Origin: Halopseudomonas nanhaiensis
Lineage (GTDB): Bacteria > Pseudomonadota > Gammaproteobacteria > Pseudomonadales > Pseudomonadaceae
DNA length: 64,000 nt
Reading direction: 5' to 3'
Assembly (NCBI RefSeq): GCF_020025155.1
Contig: NZ_CP073751.1
Location: 930,001 to 994,000 of the forward strand
Shown here: positions 38,218-47,124 of the stretch, piece after piece
Layout of the letters: every line of letters begins with the position of its first letter
How positions within the stretch are numbered: position 1 is the stretch's first letter
Made by a program: the position numbers and the translations under genes
Notes under the pieces: model-generated
Told to the model about the DNA's origin: nothing
The model's database searches: none
Seen by the model: the letters and a program-made list of their open reading frames with translations, nothing else

Positions 38218-40758
38218 GTGTGGTTAGATCAGACATTGCCGGTCTCCGAGGTGCTGCCCGAGCTTGACCAGCTGCTCGGGGCAGGGCCCGCTGCGGTACT
38301 GGTCGCGCCGCCCGGCGCCGGCAAGACGACCCTCGTTCCGCTGGCGCTGCTCGATAGCGCATGGCTGGGCGAGCAGAAGATCATCATGCTCGAGCCGCGC
38401 CGGCTAGCGGCGCGTGCGGCGGCGGAGCGTCTGGCACAGCTGCTCGGTGAGGCAGTGGGCGAAACGGTCGGCTACCGCATACGCCTTGAGTCCAGAGTCG
38501 GCCCCCGGACGCGAATTGAAGTGGTGACCGAAGGGATACTCCATCGTCTGCTTCAGCAGGATCCGGAGCTGCCTGGCGTCGGTCTGGTCATTTTCGATGA
38601 ATTTCATGAACGCAGCCTGGATGCCGATCTGGGCCTGGCCCTGTGTCTGCAAACCCAGCAGTATCTGCGTGAGGAGCCTCCGCTCAGGTTGCTGGTGATG
38701 TCTGCGACGCTCAATGCCGAACCGATAAGTCGGCTGCTTGGACATGCGCCGATCGTCAGTAGTGAAGGCCGGCAGTACCCGGTGGAGGTACGCTACGGCG
38801 CACCGGCACACCCGAACGCCTCACCTGATCAGCAGGTGCTGGGCGGGATCCATGAAGCGCTGGACCGGGAGCAGGGCAACATTCTGGTGTTTCTCCCGGG
38901 CACAGCAGAGATCCGACGGATTCAGGCAGCACTGGAACAGAGCCGGGAGGAGCTCGCGAGGGTGGTGGTGGCTCCGCTGTACGGCGATCTGGACCTTGCC
39001 GCACAGCGTCGTGCCATCGCCCCGCCGGCAGCCGGCATGCGCAAGGTGGTGTTGGCGACCAGTATTGCCGAGACCAGTCTTACCATCGAAGGCATTCGTG
39101 TGGTCATCGATGCGGGGCTGGCACGCCAGGCGGCCTTCGATCCGGTCTCAGGCATGACACGTCTGCATACGCGCCGCGTTTCCCGTACCGCCGCCGAGCA
39201 GCGCGCGGGTCGCGCCGGCCGCATCGCCCCGGGGGTCTGCTATCGACTCTGGTCGGCCGGTCAGCACGAGCAGCTGGCGAGCCACTCCCAGCCCGAAATA
39301 CTCCAGGCGGACCTGGCGCCGCTGGCGCTGCAGCTGGCGCAGTGGGGAATTCAACAGGCAACCGAACTGGCCTGGCTCGATCCGCCTCCAGCGGCTGCGT
39401 TGCAGCAGGGCCGCGAACTGCTCGAGCGGCTGGGGGCGCTGCAGCGCGAGGGCGACGCTTGGCGACTGACCGCACATGGCGAGCAGATGGCCGCACTACC
39501 GATGCATCCGCGGCTTGCCCACATGCTTTTGCGTGGGGCCGAGCTGGGCCTGTTGCGGACAGCATCGCGCCTGGCCGCGCTACTCGGCGAGCGCGACGTG
39601 TTGCGTGCCGACTCGGCCGACATCAGCCGGCGGCTGGATGCATTCGACGACCCGCGAGGGGAGGCCGCAGTCGACCGCGCGGCGCTGGCGCGTGTGCGTC
39701 AGCTTGCTGAGCAATGGTCCGGGCTATTGAAGGGGCGGCCGACCGGGGCTGCCGTAGCCAATCCACGCGATACCGCCTGGGCCGGCATTCTGTTGGCGAT
39801 GGCCTATCCCGATCGCATCGCGCAACGACGCGACAATGGCCAGGACTACCGTCTGGCCAATGGCAAGTCGGCCGGTTTTGCCAGACCCGACTATCTGCAG
39901 GGCGAGGCGTGGCTGGCGATCGCCGCCCTGGGCGGGCATGTCAACCAGCGCAGCGCCAGCATCTACATTGCGGCGGCGCTCGATGCCACGTTGCTCGAGC
40001 GCCATCTGCCAGAGGTTTTCCGTGAGACCGATACGCTGGAGTGGGACCCGCGCAGCGAGAGCCTTGTCGCCGAGCGGCAGCGGCGGATCGGTGAAGTGAT
40101 CTACAGCCGGGAACCGCTGCAGCAGATTGATCCGCAGCGTCGCGCAATCGCCCTGTGCGAAGTCGTGCGCCGTCAGGGGCTTGCCCTGCTGCCCTGGACG
40201 CCGGCACTGCGTCAGTGGCAGGCCAGAATCATGCTGTTGCGCGAGATGGACCTGTTGAGCGGAAACACCAGCGAATGGCCGGACGTGTCCGACCAGCAAT
40301 TGCTCGCAACGCTCGAGAAATGGCTCGCGCCGTTCCTCGTCCCGGTGACCAGACTCGCGCACTTCGCCGCGCTGGATCTGAACGCCATTCTGGCCTCGCT
40401 GCTGCCCTGGCCGCTTCCGGCCAGGCTTGACGAACTGGCGCCGACCCACTGGACCGTACCGACCGGGTCCCGAATCCGTATCGACTACGGCGAAACGCCG
40501 CCCGTACTTGCCGTGCGGCTGCAGGAGATGTTCGGTAGCCGGCAATCGCCGCGCATTGCTGGAGGGCGGGTTGCGCTCAAACTGCACCTGCTGTCCCCGG
40601 CCCAGCGCCCGCTGCAGGTGACCCAGGATCTCGAAGGCTTCTGGCAGGGCAGTTATCACGACGTGAAAAAGGACATGAAGGGTCGCTATCCCAAACACTA
40701 CTGGCCGGATGACCCATTGCAGGCAGAGCCGACCGCCCGGGCCAAGCCCCGCAAGTAG
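38218..40758 (+). CDS. hrpB: HrpB, ATP-dependent DEAH-family helicase
   Basis: An 846-residue superfamily 2 helicase. The motifs are in order: Walker A APPGAGKTTLVPL (about residue 35), DEFHER as the DExH box, SATLN, and QRAGRAGRIAPG as motif VI. A C-terminal HrpB-specific domain follows. Its natural substrate is not defined; the family is implicated in RNA metabolism. The start is GTG 38218, with GAGG about ten bases upstream. Confidence 0.95.
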   Translation: MWLDQTLPVSEVLPELDQLLGAGPAAVLVAPPGAGKTTLVPLALLDSAWLGEQKIIMLEPRRLAARAAAERLAQLLGEAVGETVGYRIRLESRVGPRTRIEVVTEGILHRLLQQDPELPGVGLVIFDEFHERSLDADLGLALCLQTQQYLREEPPLRLLVMSATLNAEPISRLLGHAPIVSSEGRQYPVEVRYGAPAHPNASPDQQVLGGIHEALDREQGNILVFLPGTAEIRRIQAALEQSREELARVVVAPLYGDLDLAAQRRAIAPPAAGMRKVVLATSIAETSLTIEGIRVVIDAGLARQAAFDPVSGMTRLHTRRVSRTAAEQRAGRAGRIAPGVCYRLWSAGQHEQLASHSQPEILQADLAPLALQLAQWGIQQATELAWLDPPPAAALQQGRELLERLGALQREGDAWRLTAHGEQMAALPMHPRLAHMLLRGAELGLLRTASRLAALLGERDVLRADSADISRRLDAFDDPRGEAAVDRAALARVRQLAEQWSGLLKGRPTGAAVANPRDTAWAGILLAMAYPDRIAQRRDNGQDYRLANGKSAGFARPDYLQGEAWLAIAALGGHVNQRSASIYIAAALDATLLERHLPEVFRETDTLEWDPRSESLVAERQRRIGEVIYSREPLQQIDPQRRAIALCEVVRRQGLALLPWTPALRQWQARIMLLREMDLLSGNTSEWPDVSDQQLLATLEKWLAPFLVPVTRLAHFAALDLNAILASLLPWPLPARLDELAPTHWTVPTGSRIRIDYGETPPVLAVRLQEMFGSRQSPRIAGGRVALKLHLLSPAQRPLQVTQDLEGFWQGSYHDVKKDMKGRYPKHYWPDDPLQAEPTARAKPRK

Positions 40759-40839
40759 CAGGGCACCGTGGGTTGTCAGGTCTATCGGCTCCGCAGCTGA
40801 GCTCGTACAATGCCAGCCCTTTTCAATTCGGAGCCGTGA

Positions 40840-41859
40840 ATGGACAACACCAGTCAGATTCTCGAGCGCAGCGCAGAGGCGTTCGCTGGCCAGCGGGTGC
40901 TTCTGGTCAATCCGGTGCTCGATTCGTTGTGCAATGTGCTGCAGGCGAAATGGCGTCTGTGGACCTGGGACTTCGCCGTCTGGAGAGGTTTGAGTACATC
41001 ACTGGAAGCCGATGCGTTGGCTTTTTCACATCTCTGTCCGGAATACGAAGAGCTGGACGCGGCGATCCTGGTCATGCCCAAGGCCATCGAACGTGCCGAG
41101 TATGCGCTGGCACAGATGGCTCCCTTGCTTGCGGCAGGCAAGCCGCTGTTTCTTGTCGGTGAGAAGAAGGGTGGTATTACGCGGGCCGAGCGGTTGCTCG
41201 AACGGTACGGTGCAGCGCCAGAAAAGCTCGACTCCGCGCGGCACTGCCAGCTCTGGCGTGTACAGATCGACCGTCCGGTTCCGGCGTTCGATCTTGCCGA
41301 GTGGACGCGTCACGTGGTGATCGAGTTGCCCGATCAGACGGTAGAGCTGGTGAGCTTGCCCGGAGTATTCAGCCATGGGCGGCTGGATGAGGGCAGCGAA
41401 CTGTTGCTGGAAGAGACGGCAAGTCTGCCACGCGGCAGGGTGCTCGATTTTGGCTGCGGCGCTGGCGTGCTGGCTACCGCGCTGGCCCGCCGCAACCCGG
41501 ACGCGCGCTTCGAGCTGGTCGATGTCGATGCGCTGGCCCTGTATTGCGCGCAGGAAACGCTGCGGCTCAACAGCATCGATGCGGACGTCTACGCTTCTGA
41601 TGGATTGAGCGAAGTACATGGCCGATACGCCGCAGTGGTCAGCAACCCGCCGTTTCATACCGGCATCCGCCACGACACCTCGATTGCCGAAGGTTTCTTC
41701 AATCAGGTAACCCGCAACCTGCTGCCCAAAGGCGAGCTGCGCATCGTCGCCAACGGCTTCCTGCGTTATCCGCCGTTGATCGAGAGCCATATCGGGCCCT
41801 GTGAAGTACTGCGCGAGAACACCCGGTTCAAGGTTTATTCCGCCGTGGCGCCGGGTTGA
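40840..41859 (+). CDS. rsmC: RsmC, 16S rRNA (guanine-N2) methyltransferase
   Basis: A 339-residue methyltransferase of the RsmC/RlmG type. The SAM-binding motif is VLDFGCGAGVLATALARRNP. The catalytic motif NPPFH is in AVVSNPPFHTGIRHD. The N-terminal half is the degenerate duplicate domain typical of RsmC. It methylates G1207 of 16S rRNA in E. coli. A relation to RlmG (23S rRNA) is possible, but length and motifs favour RsmC. The start ATG follows GGAGCC. Confidence 0.92.
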   Translation: MDNTSQILERSAEAFAGQRVLLVNPVLDSLCNVLQAKWRLWTWDFAVWRGLSTSLEADALAFSHLCPEYEELDAAILVMPKAIERAEYALAQMAPLLAAGKPLFLVGEKKGGITRAERLLERYGAAPEKLDSARHCQLWRVQIDRPVPAFDLAEWTRHVVIELPDQTVELVSLPGVFSHGRLDEGSELLLEETASLPRGRVLDFGCGAGVLATALARRNPDARFELVDVDALALYCAQETLRLNSIDADVYASDGLSEVHGRYAAVVSNPPFHTGIRHDTSIAEGFFNQVTRNLLPKGELRIVANGFLRYPPLIESHIGPCEVLRENTRFKVYSAVAPG

Positions 41860-41891
41860 TCGCTTCGCTTTGGACTGCTAAAGTTCGGCCC

Positions 41892-42017
41892 GTCTTAGGG
41901 GAGTAGTCTCTCCGGAAGCCAGTCTTCCACTGGCAAGCGTCAACATGATTGGTCCGCAGACCATGGCGCTTGCGACCCTCCAGCCTTCAAGGCTTCGGGT
42001 TTGACGAGACCTATGAC
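41892..42017 (+). ncRNA. yybP-ykoY manganese riboswitch aptamer
   Basis: The leader of the GDT1-family gene shows the conserved features of the yybP-ykoY riboswitch. GGGGAGTAG occurs at 41898-41906, GTCAACAT at 41939-41946 and GAGACC at 42006-42011. The closing P1 stem pairs 41892-41899 with 42010-42017 (7 of 8 pairs). Internal helices include CGTCAA (41938-41943) with TTGACG (42001-42006), the CCAGT/ACTGG hairpin, the TGGTC/GACCA hairpin and AGCC/GGCT. This class senses Mn2+, and a manganese exporter gene follows directly. Confidence 0.88.
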
Positions 42018-42034
42018 ATGCGAGCGGCTGCCGG

Positions 42035-42075
42035 GGGCGGAGCTGCACGCGTGTCATTGGTTCATCGGTCCGCCC
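42035..42075 (+). promoter_or_regulatory. Expression-platform hairpin of the Mn riboswitch
   Basis: GGGCGGA (42035-42041) can pair with TCCGCCC (42069-42075), ending close to the GGAAAA box before the GTG start at 42090. The location suggests translational control by access to the ribosome binding site. The absence of a T-run argues against transcription termination. Confidence 0.5.
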
Positions 42076-42089
42076 TCTCTGGAAAATCC

Positions 42090-42662
42090 GTGGAAGCCTT
42101 CTGGGTATCAACTGGCATTGTTTCGCTGGCGGAGATCGGCGACAAGACCCAACTCCTCGCGCTGGTTCTCGCCGCGCGTTTTCGCCGGCCCTGGCCGATC
42201 GTCTGGGGCATACTGGTAGCGACCATCGCCAACCATGCCTTCGCCGGAGCGGTGGGCGAACTTGCCAGCAACCTGCTCGATGACACCTGGCTGCACGCTG
42301 TGGTCGCTGTGTCCTTTCTGATCGTTGCCGCGTGGACGCTCATTCCTGACAAGCTTGACGACGGCGACACCGCCTCCATCGGCCGATACGGTGCCTTCAT
42401 GGCTACGCTGGTAGCGTTTTTCCTGGCCGAAATGGGCGACAAGACACAGATCGCCACCGTGGTGCTGGCAGCGCAGTTCGATGCGTACGTGATGGTTGTC
42501 ATAGGGACGACCGTAGGCATGATGCTGGCCAACGTCCCGGTGGTGTTTCTCGGCCATGCTGCAGCGGAGCGTGTGCCGCTGCAGCTGATTCGAACGGTGG
42601 CGGCAGTGGCGTTTCTGCTGCTGGGCATCTATGCGGGATGGATGGCGTTAACAGGCGGCTAG
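42090..42662 (+). CDS. TMEM165/GDT1 (UPF0016) family manganese exporter
   Basis: A 190-residue membrane protein with two copies of the E-x-G-D-K-[ST] motif: SLAEIGDKTQLLALVLAARF and FLAEMGDKTQIATVVLAAQF. This is the pattern of the UPF0016/GDT1 family, whose Vibrio member MneA exports manganese. Six membrane segments are apparent. The start is GTG 42090 (VEAFWVSTGIVSLAE), preceded by GGAAAA. An open frame continues upstream to 41949, but it runs through the riboswitch and is not coding. The riboswitch supports Mn2+ as both signal and substrate. Confidence 0.9.
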   Translation: MEAFWVSTGIVSLAEIGDKTQLLALVLAARFRRPWPIVWGILVATIANHAFAGAVGELASNLLDDTWLHAVVAVSFLIVAAWTLIPDKLDDGDTASIGRYGAFMATLVAFFLAEMGDKTQIATVVLAAQFDAYVMVVIGTTVGMMLANVPVVFLGHAAAERVPLQLIRTVAAVAFLLLGIYAGWMALTGG

Positions 42663-42722
42663 CGTCGCTTCATCGCAGCCATGAAGCCTCTCGCTGCCCA
42701 GCGCGGGGAGCGAGCTGCCGTT

Positions 42723-44039
42723 TCAGTCCAGCTCGACCGTATAGCTCAACACCAGGCGGGCTTCGTCGATGTCCCGTTGATCTTCGACGCTGCTTCGAAG
42801 ACTCGCGTGTCTCACGGAAATGTTGAGGTTCTTCAGTGCCCCCTTCGAGGGGGCGTACTCCAGACGCAGGTCCCGTTCCCACTCGCTACGCTCGGAACCT
42901 TCCAGCGCTCGAATGTCCGTGCCTCGCAGATAGGTCACGGCGAAGGTCAGATCCGGCAAGCCCATATCGGCAAAATCCACCCGGTAATCTGCCAGCCATG
43001 TGCGCTCGCCGGAGCGCTGGAATTTTCCCAACTGGGCATAGGTGATCAGGTACACCGAGGCGCCGTCGCCGTTATCTACGTAGGGGAAATCGCTATCGCC
43101 GTTGACTTGCTGAAAGCCGAGGCTCAACTCATGGGCCCCGATCGCATAGGTGGCCCGGGCGCTGGCGGTGAAATTGTCGACCTCGCCTGTGTCGCTGCCG
43201 TCACGGAAGACGCCGGTGCTGCCGAAGCCTTCTTCCCCCCGAGCGTTGGCGCCCCTACTGCCGCTGTCGAACAGGCGCAGATCGGTTCTCACTGAGCCGG
43301 CGGCAAGACCAAGCTCATGTCTCAGGCCAAGAAAGTGCTGCCGGTAGTAGTCATGCAACTCGCCGACGAAGTAGTTCAACATCAACGAATCGCCCAGCTC
43401 GTATTCCGCGCCGGCAAAGCTGAAATGATCCGAAGCCTGGTCGCCGCCGCGGGTCAGCAATCCTTCGTAGTCGCTGGAGTTACGCTGCCTGGCCTTGTCG
43501 AAGCGTCCCAGATGCAGCGTCAGGCCGTCGATGCCTTCCGAGTCCAGATGGCCGCCTCGGAATACCTGGGGTAACAGGCGGCTGTCGTTGCGAATCAGGA
43601 CCGGCATATCGGGCTCGAAGGCACCGAGCTTAAGCGTCGTGTCCGCAGCGCGAGCTTTGAGCGTCAGGTCGAGCCGGCCGAAATCGTCTGCGGCCTGGCC
43701 ATCATCAAGCGGAAACAGGTCCCCGGGCTGACGCGTCAGGTCGTCCTTGCCGATGCGGCCACCCGAGTCCAGTCGCACGGCGTACTGACCCAGCAGGTCC
43801 ATGCCGAAGCCGACCGTGCCGGGGGTGTACGCCGAATCGAGATTGAGGATGAAACTCTGCCCCCATTCCTCTACGCGCGAATAATCGGGATCGCCGCTGC
43901 GTTGATCCTGATTTATGTAGTAATTGCGCAATTCCAGTTCGGCGGAATCCAGCCCCGGCGGTGTTTCCAGTGCTACGGAAGCGGCAGACCACACGCTGGC
44001 GGCGATCGCCGCCGCCAGGCGGTTACCGCGCAGCTTCAT
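42723..44039 (-). CDS. OprD-family outer-membrane porin
   Basis: A 438-residue porin with a signal peptide ending near SVALE. The OprD family is recognised from ELELRNYYINQDQR, GFGMDLLGQYAVRLDSG and LTLHLGRF, with alternating beta strands throughout and a C-terminal strand ending VLSYTVELD. These porins take up small nutrients (amino acids, aromatic or carboxylic acids), but the substrate cannot be predicted here. The start overlaps the end of the upstream M48 protease gene by 17 bases, which is uncommon for a porin gene. Confidence 0.88.
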   Translation of the reverse strand: MKLRGNRLAAAIAASVWSAASVALETPPGLDSAELELRNYYINQDQRSGDPDYSRVEEWGQSFILNLDSAYTPGTVGFGMDLLGQYAVRLDSGGRIGKDDLTRQPGDLFPLDDGQAADDFGRLDLTLKARAADTTLKLGAFEPDMPVLIRNDSRLLPQVFRGGHLDSEGIDGLTLHLGRFDKARQRNSSDYEGLLTRGGDQASDHFSFAGAEYELGDSLMLNYFVGELHDYYRQHFLGLRHELGLAAGSVRTDLRLFDSGSRGANARGEEGFGSTGVFRDGSDTGEVDNFTASARATYAIGAHELSLGFQQVNGDSDFPYVDNGDGASVYLITYAQLGKFQRSGERTWLADYRVDFADMGLPDLTFAVTYLRGTDIRALEGSERSEWERDLRLEYAPSKGALKNLNISVRHASLRSSVEDQRDIDEARLVLSYTVELD

Positions 44040-44829
44040 ACAAGGGCTGTACGCGGGGAATGGCCTGTTTCAGATTCTCGATACGCCCACCGGGCGAAGG
44101 GTGGGTGCTCAGGAAAGCTGGCGGATTGCCCTGCGAGGCAGCCGCCATTTTCTGCCACAGGCTGACTGCAGCGTTCGGATCGTAGCCGGCGCGAGCGGCC
44201 AGCTCCAGCCCGATCAGGTCGGCCTCTGATTCGTTGGAGCGACTGTTTGGCAGCATCAGGCCGTACTGCACGGCCATGTCCGCAGCCTGCATCGACGCCT
44301 GCCCCAATCCGAACAGGGCGCCCACCACCTGGGTGCCCATTTGCGTGGTGTACGCGCGGGAGATGGCCTCGCGACCATGCTCGCGCAATGCATGGGCAAT
44401 TTCGTGACCCATGATCTGGGCAATTTCGGCATCGGTCAGTTCGAGCCGCTCGATGATCCCGGTGAAGAACAGGATCTTGCCGCCGGGCATGCAGCTGGCG
44501 TTCAGCTGATCATCGGTGATGATGTTCACCTCCCAGTTCCAGTCCCGCGCATCCGGCCTGAAGGCCTCGACGGTCGGAATCAGATCGTTGGCGATCTTGC
44601 GCACCCGCTTGACCAGCGCCGGCTTGGTATTGAGTACCTTCTGCGCCTTGGCTTCGGCAAGAATCTTCTCGTAGGACTCGGCCGCCATGGCATCGACCTG
44701 GCTGCTGGACAGTGAGCTGAACATGTACTGATTACGGTCGACGCCGACGGCGCCGCCTTGCGTGGTCTGTACCGATTCGCAGCCAACCAGGCCGGTTACT
44801 GCTAGACACAGGAGAAAACGATTTCGCAT
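44023..44829 (-). CDS. M48-family metalloprotease lipoprotein (LoiP/YggG-like)
   Basis: A 268-residue zinc metallopeptidase. The catalytic motif HEIAH is in IMGHEIAHALREHGRE, and the third zinc ligand is the glutamate in SNESEADLIGLELAARAGYD. A lipoprotein signal ends in lipobox GLVGCES. This is the outer-membrane/periplasmic quality-control protease type (LoiP, YggG in E. coli). ATG 44829 has AAGGA eight bases before it; ATG 44835 is too close to that box. It overlaps the porin gene downstream. Confidence 0.93.
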   Translation of the reverse strand: MRNRFLLCLAVTGLVGCESVQTTQGGAVGVDRNQYMFSSLSSSQVDAMAAESYEKILAEAKAQKVLNTKPALVKRVRKIANDLIPTVEAFRPDARDWNWEVNIITDDQLNASCMPGGKILFFTGIIERLELTDAEIAQIMGHEIAHALREHGREAISRAYTTQMGTQVVGALFGLGQASMQAADMAVQYGLMLPNSRSNESEADLIGLELAARAGYDPNAAVSLWQKMAAASQGNPPAFLSTHPSPGGRIENLKQAIPRVQPLYEAAR

Positions 44830-44923
44830 GAACATGGTTCCTTCAACCTGACGATGCACTGATTATGGAGGATAAAGCGCAGCCGGCAAGCTGCCGGACG
44901 TGCAATGCATTGATAAACGGACC

Positions 44924-44950
44924 TGAAGATTTGTCCCGCCGTGCCGATAA
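44924..44950 (+). promoter_or_regulatory. FliA (sigma-28) promoter of the chemoreceptor gene
   Basis: TGAAGATT, 11 bases, then GCCGATAA fits the sigma-28 consensus TAAAGTTT-N11-GCCGATAA with a perfect -10 and exact spacing; the -35 differs at two positions. It lies 33 bases before the start of the chemotaxis receptor gene, in the direction expected for late motility genes. Confidence 0.72.
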
Positions 44951-44983
44951 GGGTTCCAGGGTTCTTCCGCTTCAGGGGTAAAC

Positions 44984-47119
44984 ATGAAATTCAAATCCAT
45001 CCAGCTTTCCATCACCGTGCTGGCGGGCGCCTGCCTGTTCGTCGCGGTGGGGATCATGACGCTTTTCGGCTTGCAATCGGCGGAACGGAACCAGACCTTC
45101 GTGCAGGAGCACAGCGAGCAATTGGTCACGCAGTTGATTGAGAATCGACTGACTTCGATCGCCAGCAGCGAAGCCGAGCGCATTCGGCGTCGGCTCGAAT
45201 ATCCGCTCACCGTTGCCAGTCAGCTGGCTCAGCTGAACCAGATGCTTGGCGAGCTGGAAGGTGATGGTACGCCGAGCCTGATGATGCCACGCGAGGAAAT
45301 GAGCCGCGTCACGCAACGCATGCTCATGCACAACACCGACCTGCTTGGCCTGTATGTCGCCTGGGAACCCAACTCGCTGGACGAGATGGATGAGTACTAT
45401 CAGGGCGTCACCACCGATGGCTACGACGGCACGGGCCGCTTCATGCCTTGGTGGTATCGCGCCGCTGATGGTTCGCTGGCAGTGGAAGCGCTCGAGGATC
45501 TGGAAGACGAGACGATTCTCGAGACCGGCGTGCGCGCTGGCGAATACTACCTGTGCGCCCGTGAAACGCAGAAGGCCTGTGTGATCGATCCGGCGCCTTA
45601 CGAAGTGGGCGGCAAGACCATTCTGTTGTCGTCCTTTGTAGCGCCCATTCTGGTCGAGGGCGAATTCATGGGTGCCGTCGGCGCCGATCTGTCTCTCGAC
45701 TTCATCCAGACGCTGCTGCGCGAAAGCAACGAACACCTCTACGAAGGCCGTGGCAAACAGGCCCTGATCAGTTCCAATGGACGGCTGGTGGGCTACACAG
45801 GGAACGACGCCAAGCCCGGTGACGCTGCTTCGACCGTGCTGGACGCCAACGAGATCGAGTCGCTCGGACAGCTGGGCACCGAGATGACCTACGAGCTCGA
45901 TGAAGCCGGTGGGCATATCGAGCTGATGATGCCGATCCGTATAAGCGGCACGTCGGCACGCTGGGTGTTGCTCATGACGTTACCGCTCGATGCGGTCATG
46001 GCCGATCTTCAGGCAATGAACCAGGCGATTGACGAGCATCAGGTGACCTCGACCCTGAGCATGGCGGTCGTCGGCCTGGTCGTGGCGGTGCTGGGTCTGC
46101 TGGTCATGGCTGTCGTGGGCCTCAGCCTCGCCCGTCCGGCCCGCGCCCTGACCGCGATGCTCGAGGATATCGCACGCGGTGAGGGCGATCTGACGCGCCG
46201 TCTCAAGGTCGACCGCGCGGACGAGCTCGGTGCCATCGCTGCCGGGTTCAACGCGTTTCTCGACAAGCTTCAGGGCATGATCCGGGAGGTGGTCAGTTCC
46301 GTGCAGCAGGTGACCGATGCGTCGGAGAACACCGCTGACATTGCCATGCGCACCAATGATGGCGTGCAACGTCAGCTCAGCGAAATCGATCTCGTGGCCA
46401 CGGCTGTCACCGAGATGACAGCAACTGCGCAGGACGTGGCGCGCAACGCCTCACTCGCTGCGGAAGCGGCGAACAACGCCGATGGTTCCGCTAATCACGG
46501 CCGTGAGGTGGTCCAGGCTACGGCGCAGACCATTCAGAATCTGGCTGGCGACATCCAGCGTGCGGTGAGCAGCGTGCAGACGTTGGCTCGCGACAGCGAA
46601 AATATCACCGGCATCCTCGACACCATTCGCGGGATTGCCGAACAGACCAACCTTCTGGCGCTGAACGCGGCGATCGAGGCCGCCCGTGCCGGTGAGCAAG
46701 GACGTGGCTTTGCCGTGGTCGCCGACGAGGTGCGCAACCTGGCACAGAAGACGCAGAACTCGACCGCCGAGATTCAGCACATGATCGAGCAGCTGCAGGC
46801 CGGGACGCGCGAGACCGTCAAGGTGATGGAGCAGAGCCGCGCCCGCACCGAGCAGAGCGTGGAGCAGGCGGAGGAGGCGGATGCAGCGTTGACGTCGATC
46901 ACTCAGGCCGTATCGATCATCACCGACATGAACACGCAGATCGCCAGTGCAGCGGAGCAGCAAAGTGCCGTGGCCGAAGATATCAATCGCAACGTCACCA
47001 CGATCGACTCGGTGGCCAAGTCGGTCGCTTCAGGCGCCCGTGAGGCCTCCGATGCCAGTGCTGCGCTGACCAAGCTGGCCGAGCACCAGCGCCGGCTGAT
47101 CAATCAGTTCCGCGTCTGA
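44984..47119 (+). CDS. Methyl-accepting chemotaxis protein with dCACHE-type sensor
   Basis: A 711-residue chemoreceptor. The first membrane segment is at about residues 7-27 and the second at about 355-380, enclosing a large periplasmic sensor domain of dCACHE type (about 330 residues). A HAMP domain follows ([20 protein letters not shown]), then the signalling domain with the hairpin tip [20 protein letters not shown] near residue 555. The C terminus has no CheR/CheB pentapeptide. The ligand is unknown. The FliA promoter just upstream ties it to flagellar motility. Confidence 0.95.
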   Translation: MKFKSIQLSITVLAGACLFVAVGIMTLFGLQSAERNQTFVQEHSEQLVTQLIENRLTSIASSEAERIRRRLEYPLTVASQLAQLNQMLGELEGDGTPSLMMPREEMSRVTQRMLMHNTDLLGLYVAWEPNSLDEMDEYYQGVTTDGYDGTGRFMPWWYRAADGSLAVEALEDLEDETILETGVRAGEYYLCARETQKACVIDPAPYEVGGKTILLSSFVAPILVEGEFMGAVGADLSLDFIQTLLRESNEHLYEGRGKQALISSNGRLVGYTGNDAKPGDAASTVLDANEIESLGQLGTEMTYELDEAGGHIELMMPIRISGTSARWVLLMTLPLDAVMADLQAMNQAIDEHQVTSTLSMAVVGLVVAVLGLLVMAVVGLSLARPARALTAMLEDIARGEGDLTRRLKVDRADELGAIAAGFNAFLDKLQGMIREVVSSVQQVTDASENTADIAMRTNDGVQRQLSEIDLVATAVTEMTATAQDVARNASLAAEAANNADGSANHGREVVQATAQTIQNLAGDIQRAVSSVQTLARDSENITGILDTIRGIAEQTNLLALNAAIEAARAGEQGRGFAVVADEVRNLAQKTQNSTAEIQHMIEQLQAGTRETVKVMEQSRARTEQSVEQAEEADAALTSITQAVSIITDMNTQIASAAEQQSAVAEDINRNVTTIDSVAKSVASGAREASDASAALTKLAEHQRRLINQFRV

Positions 47120-47124
47120 CCGGT

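Noticed and set aside
41949..42089. N-terminal extension of the GDT1-type protein
   Set aside because: It would be translated from inside the riboswitch and does not resemble the family N terminus.
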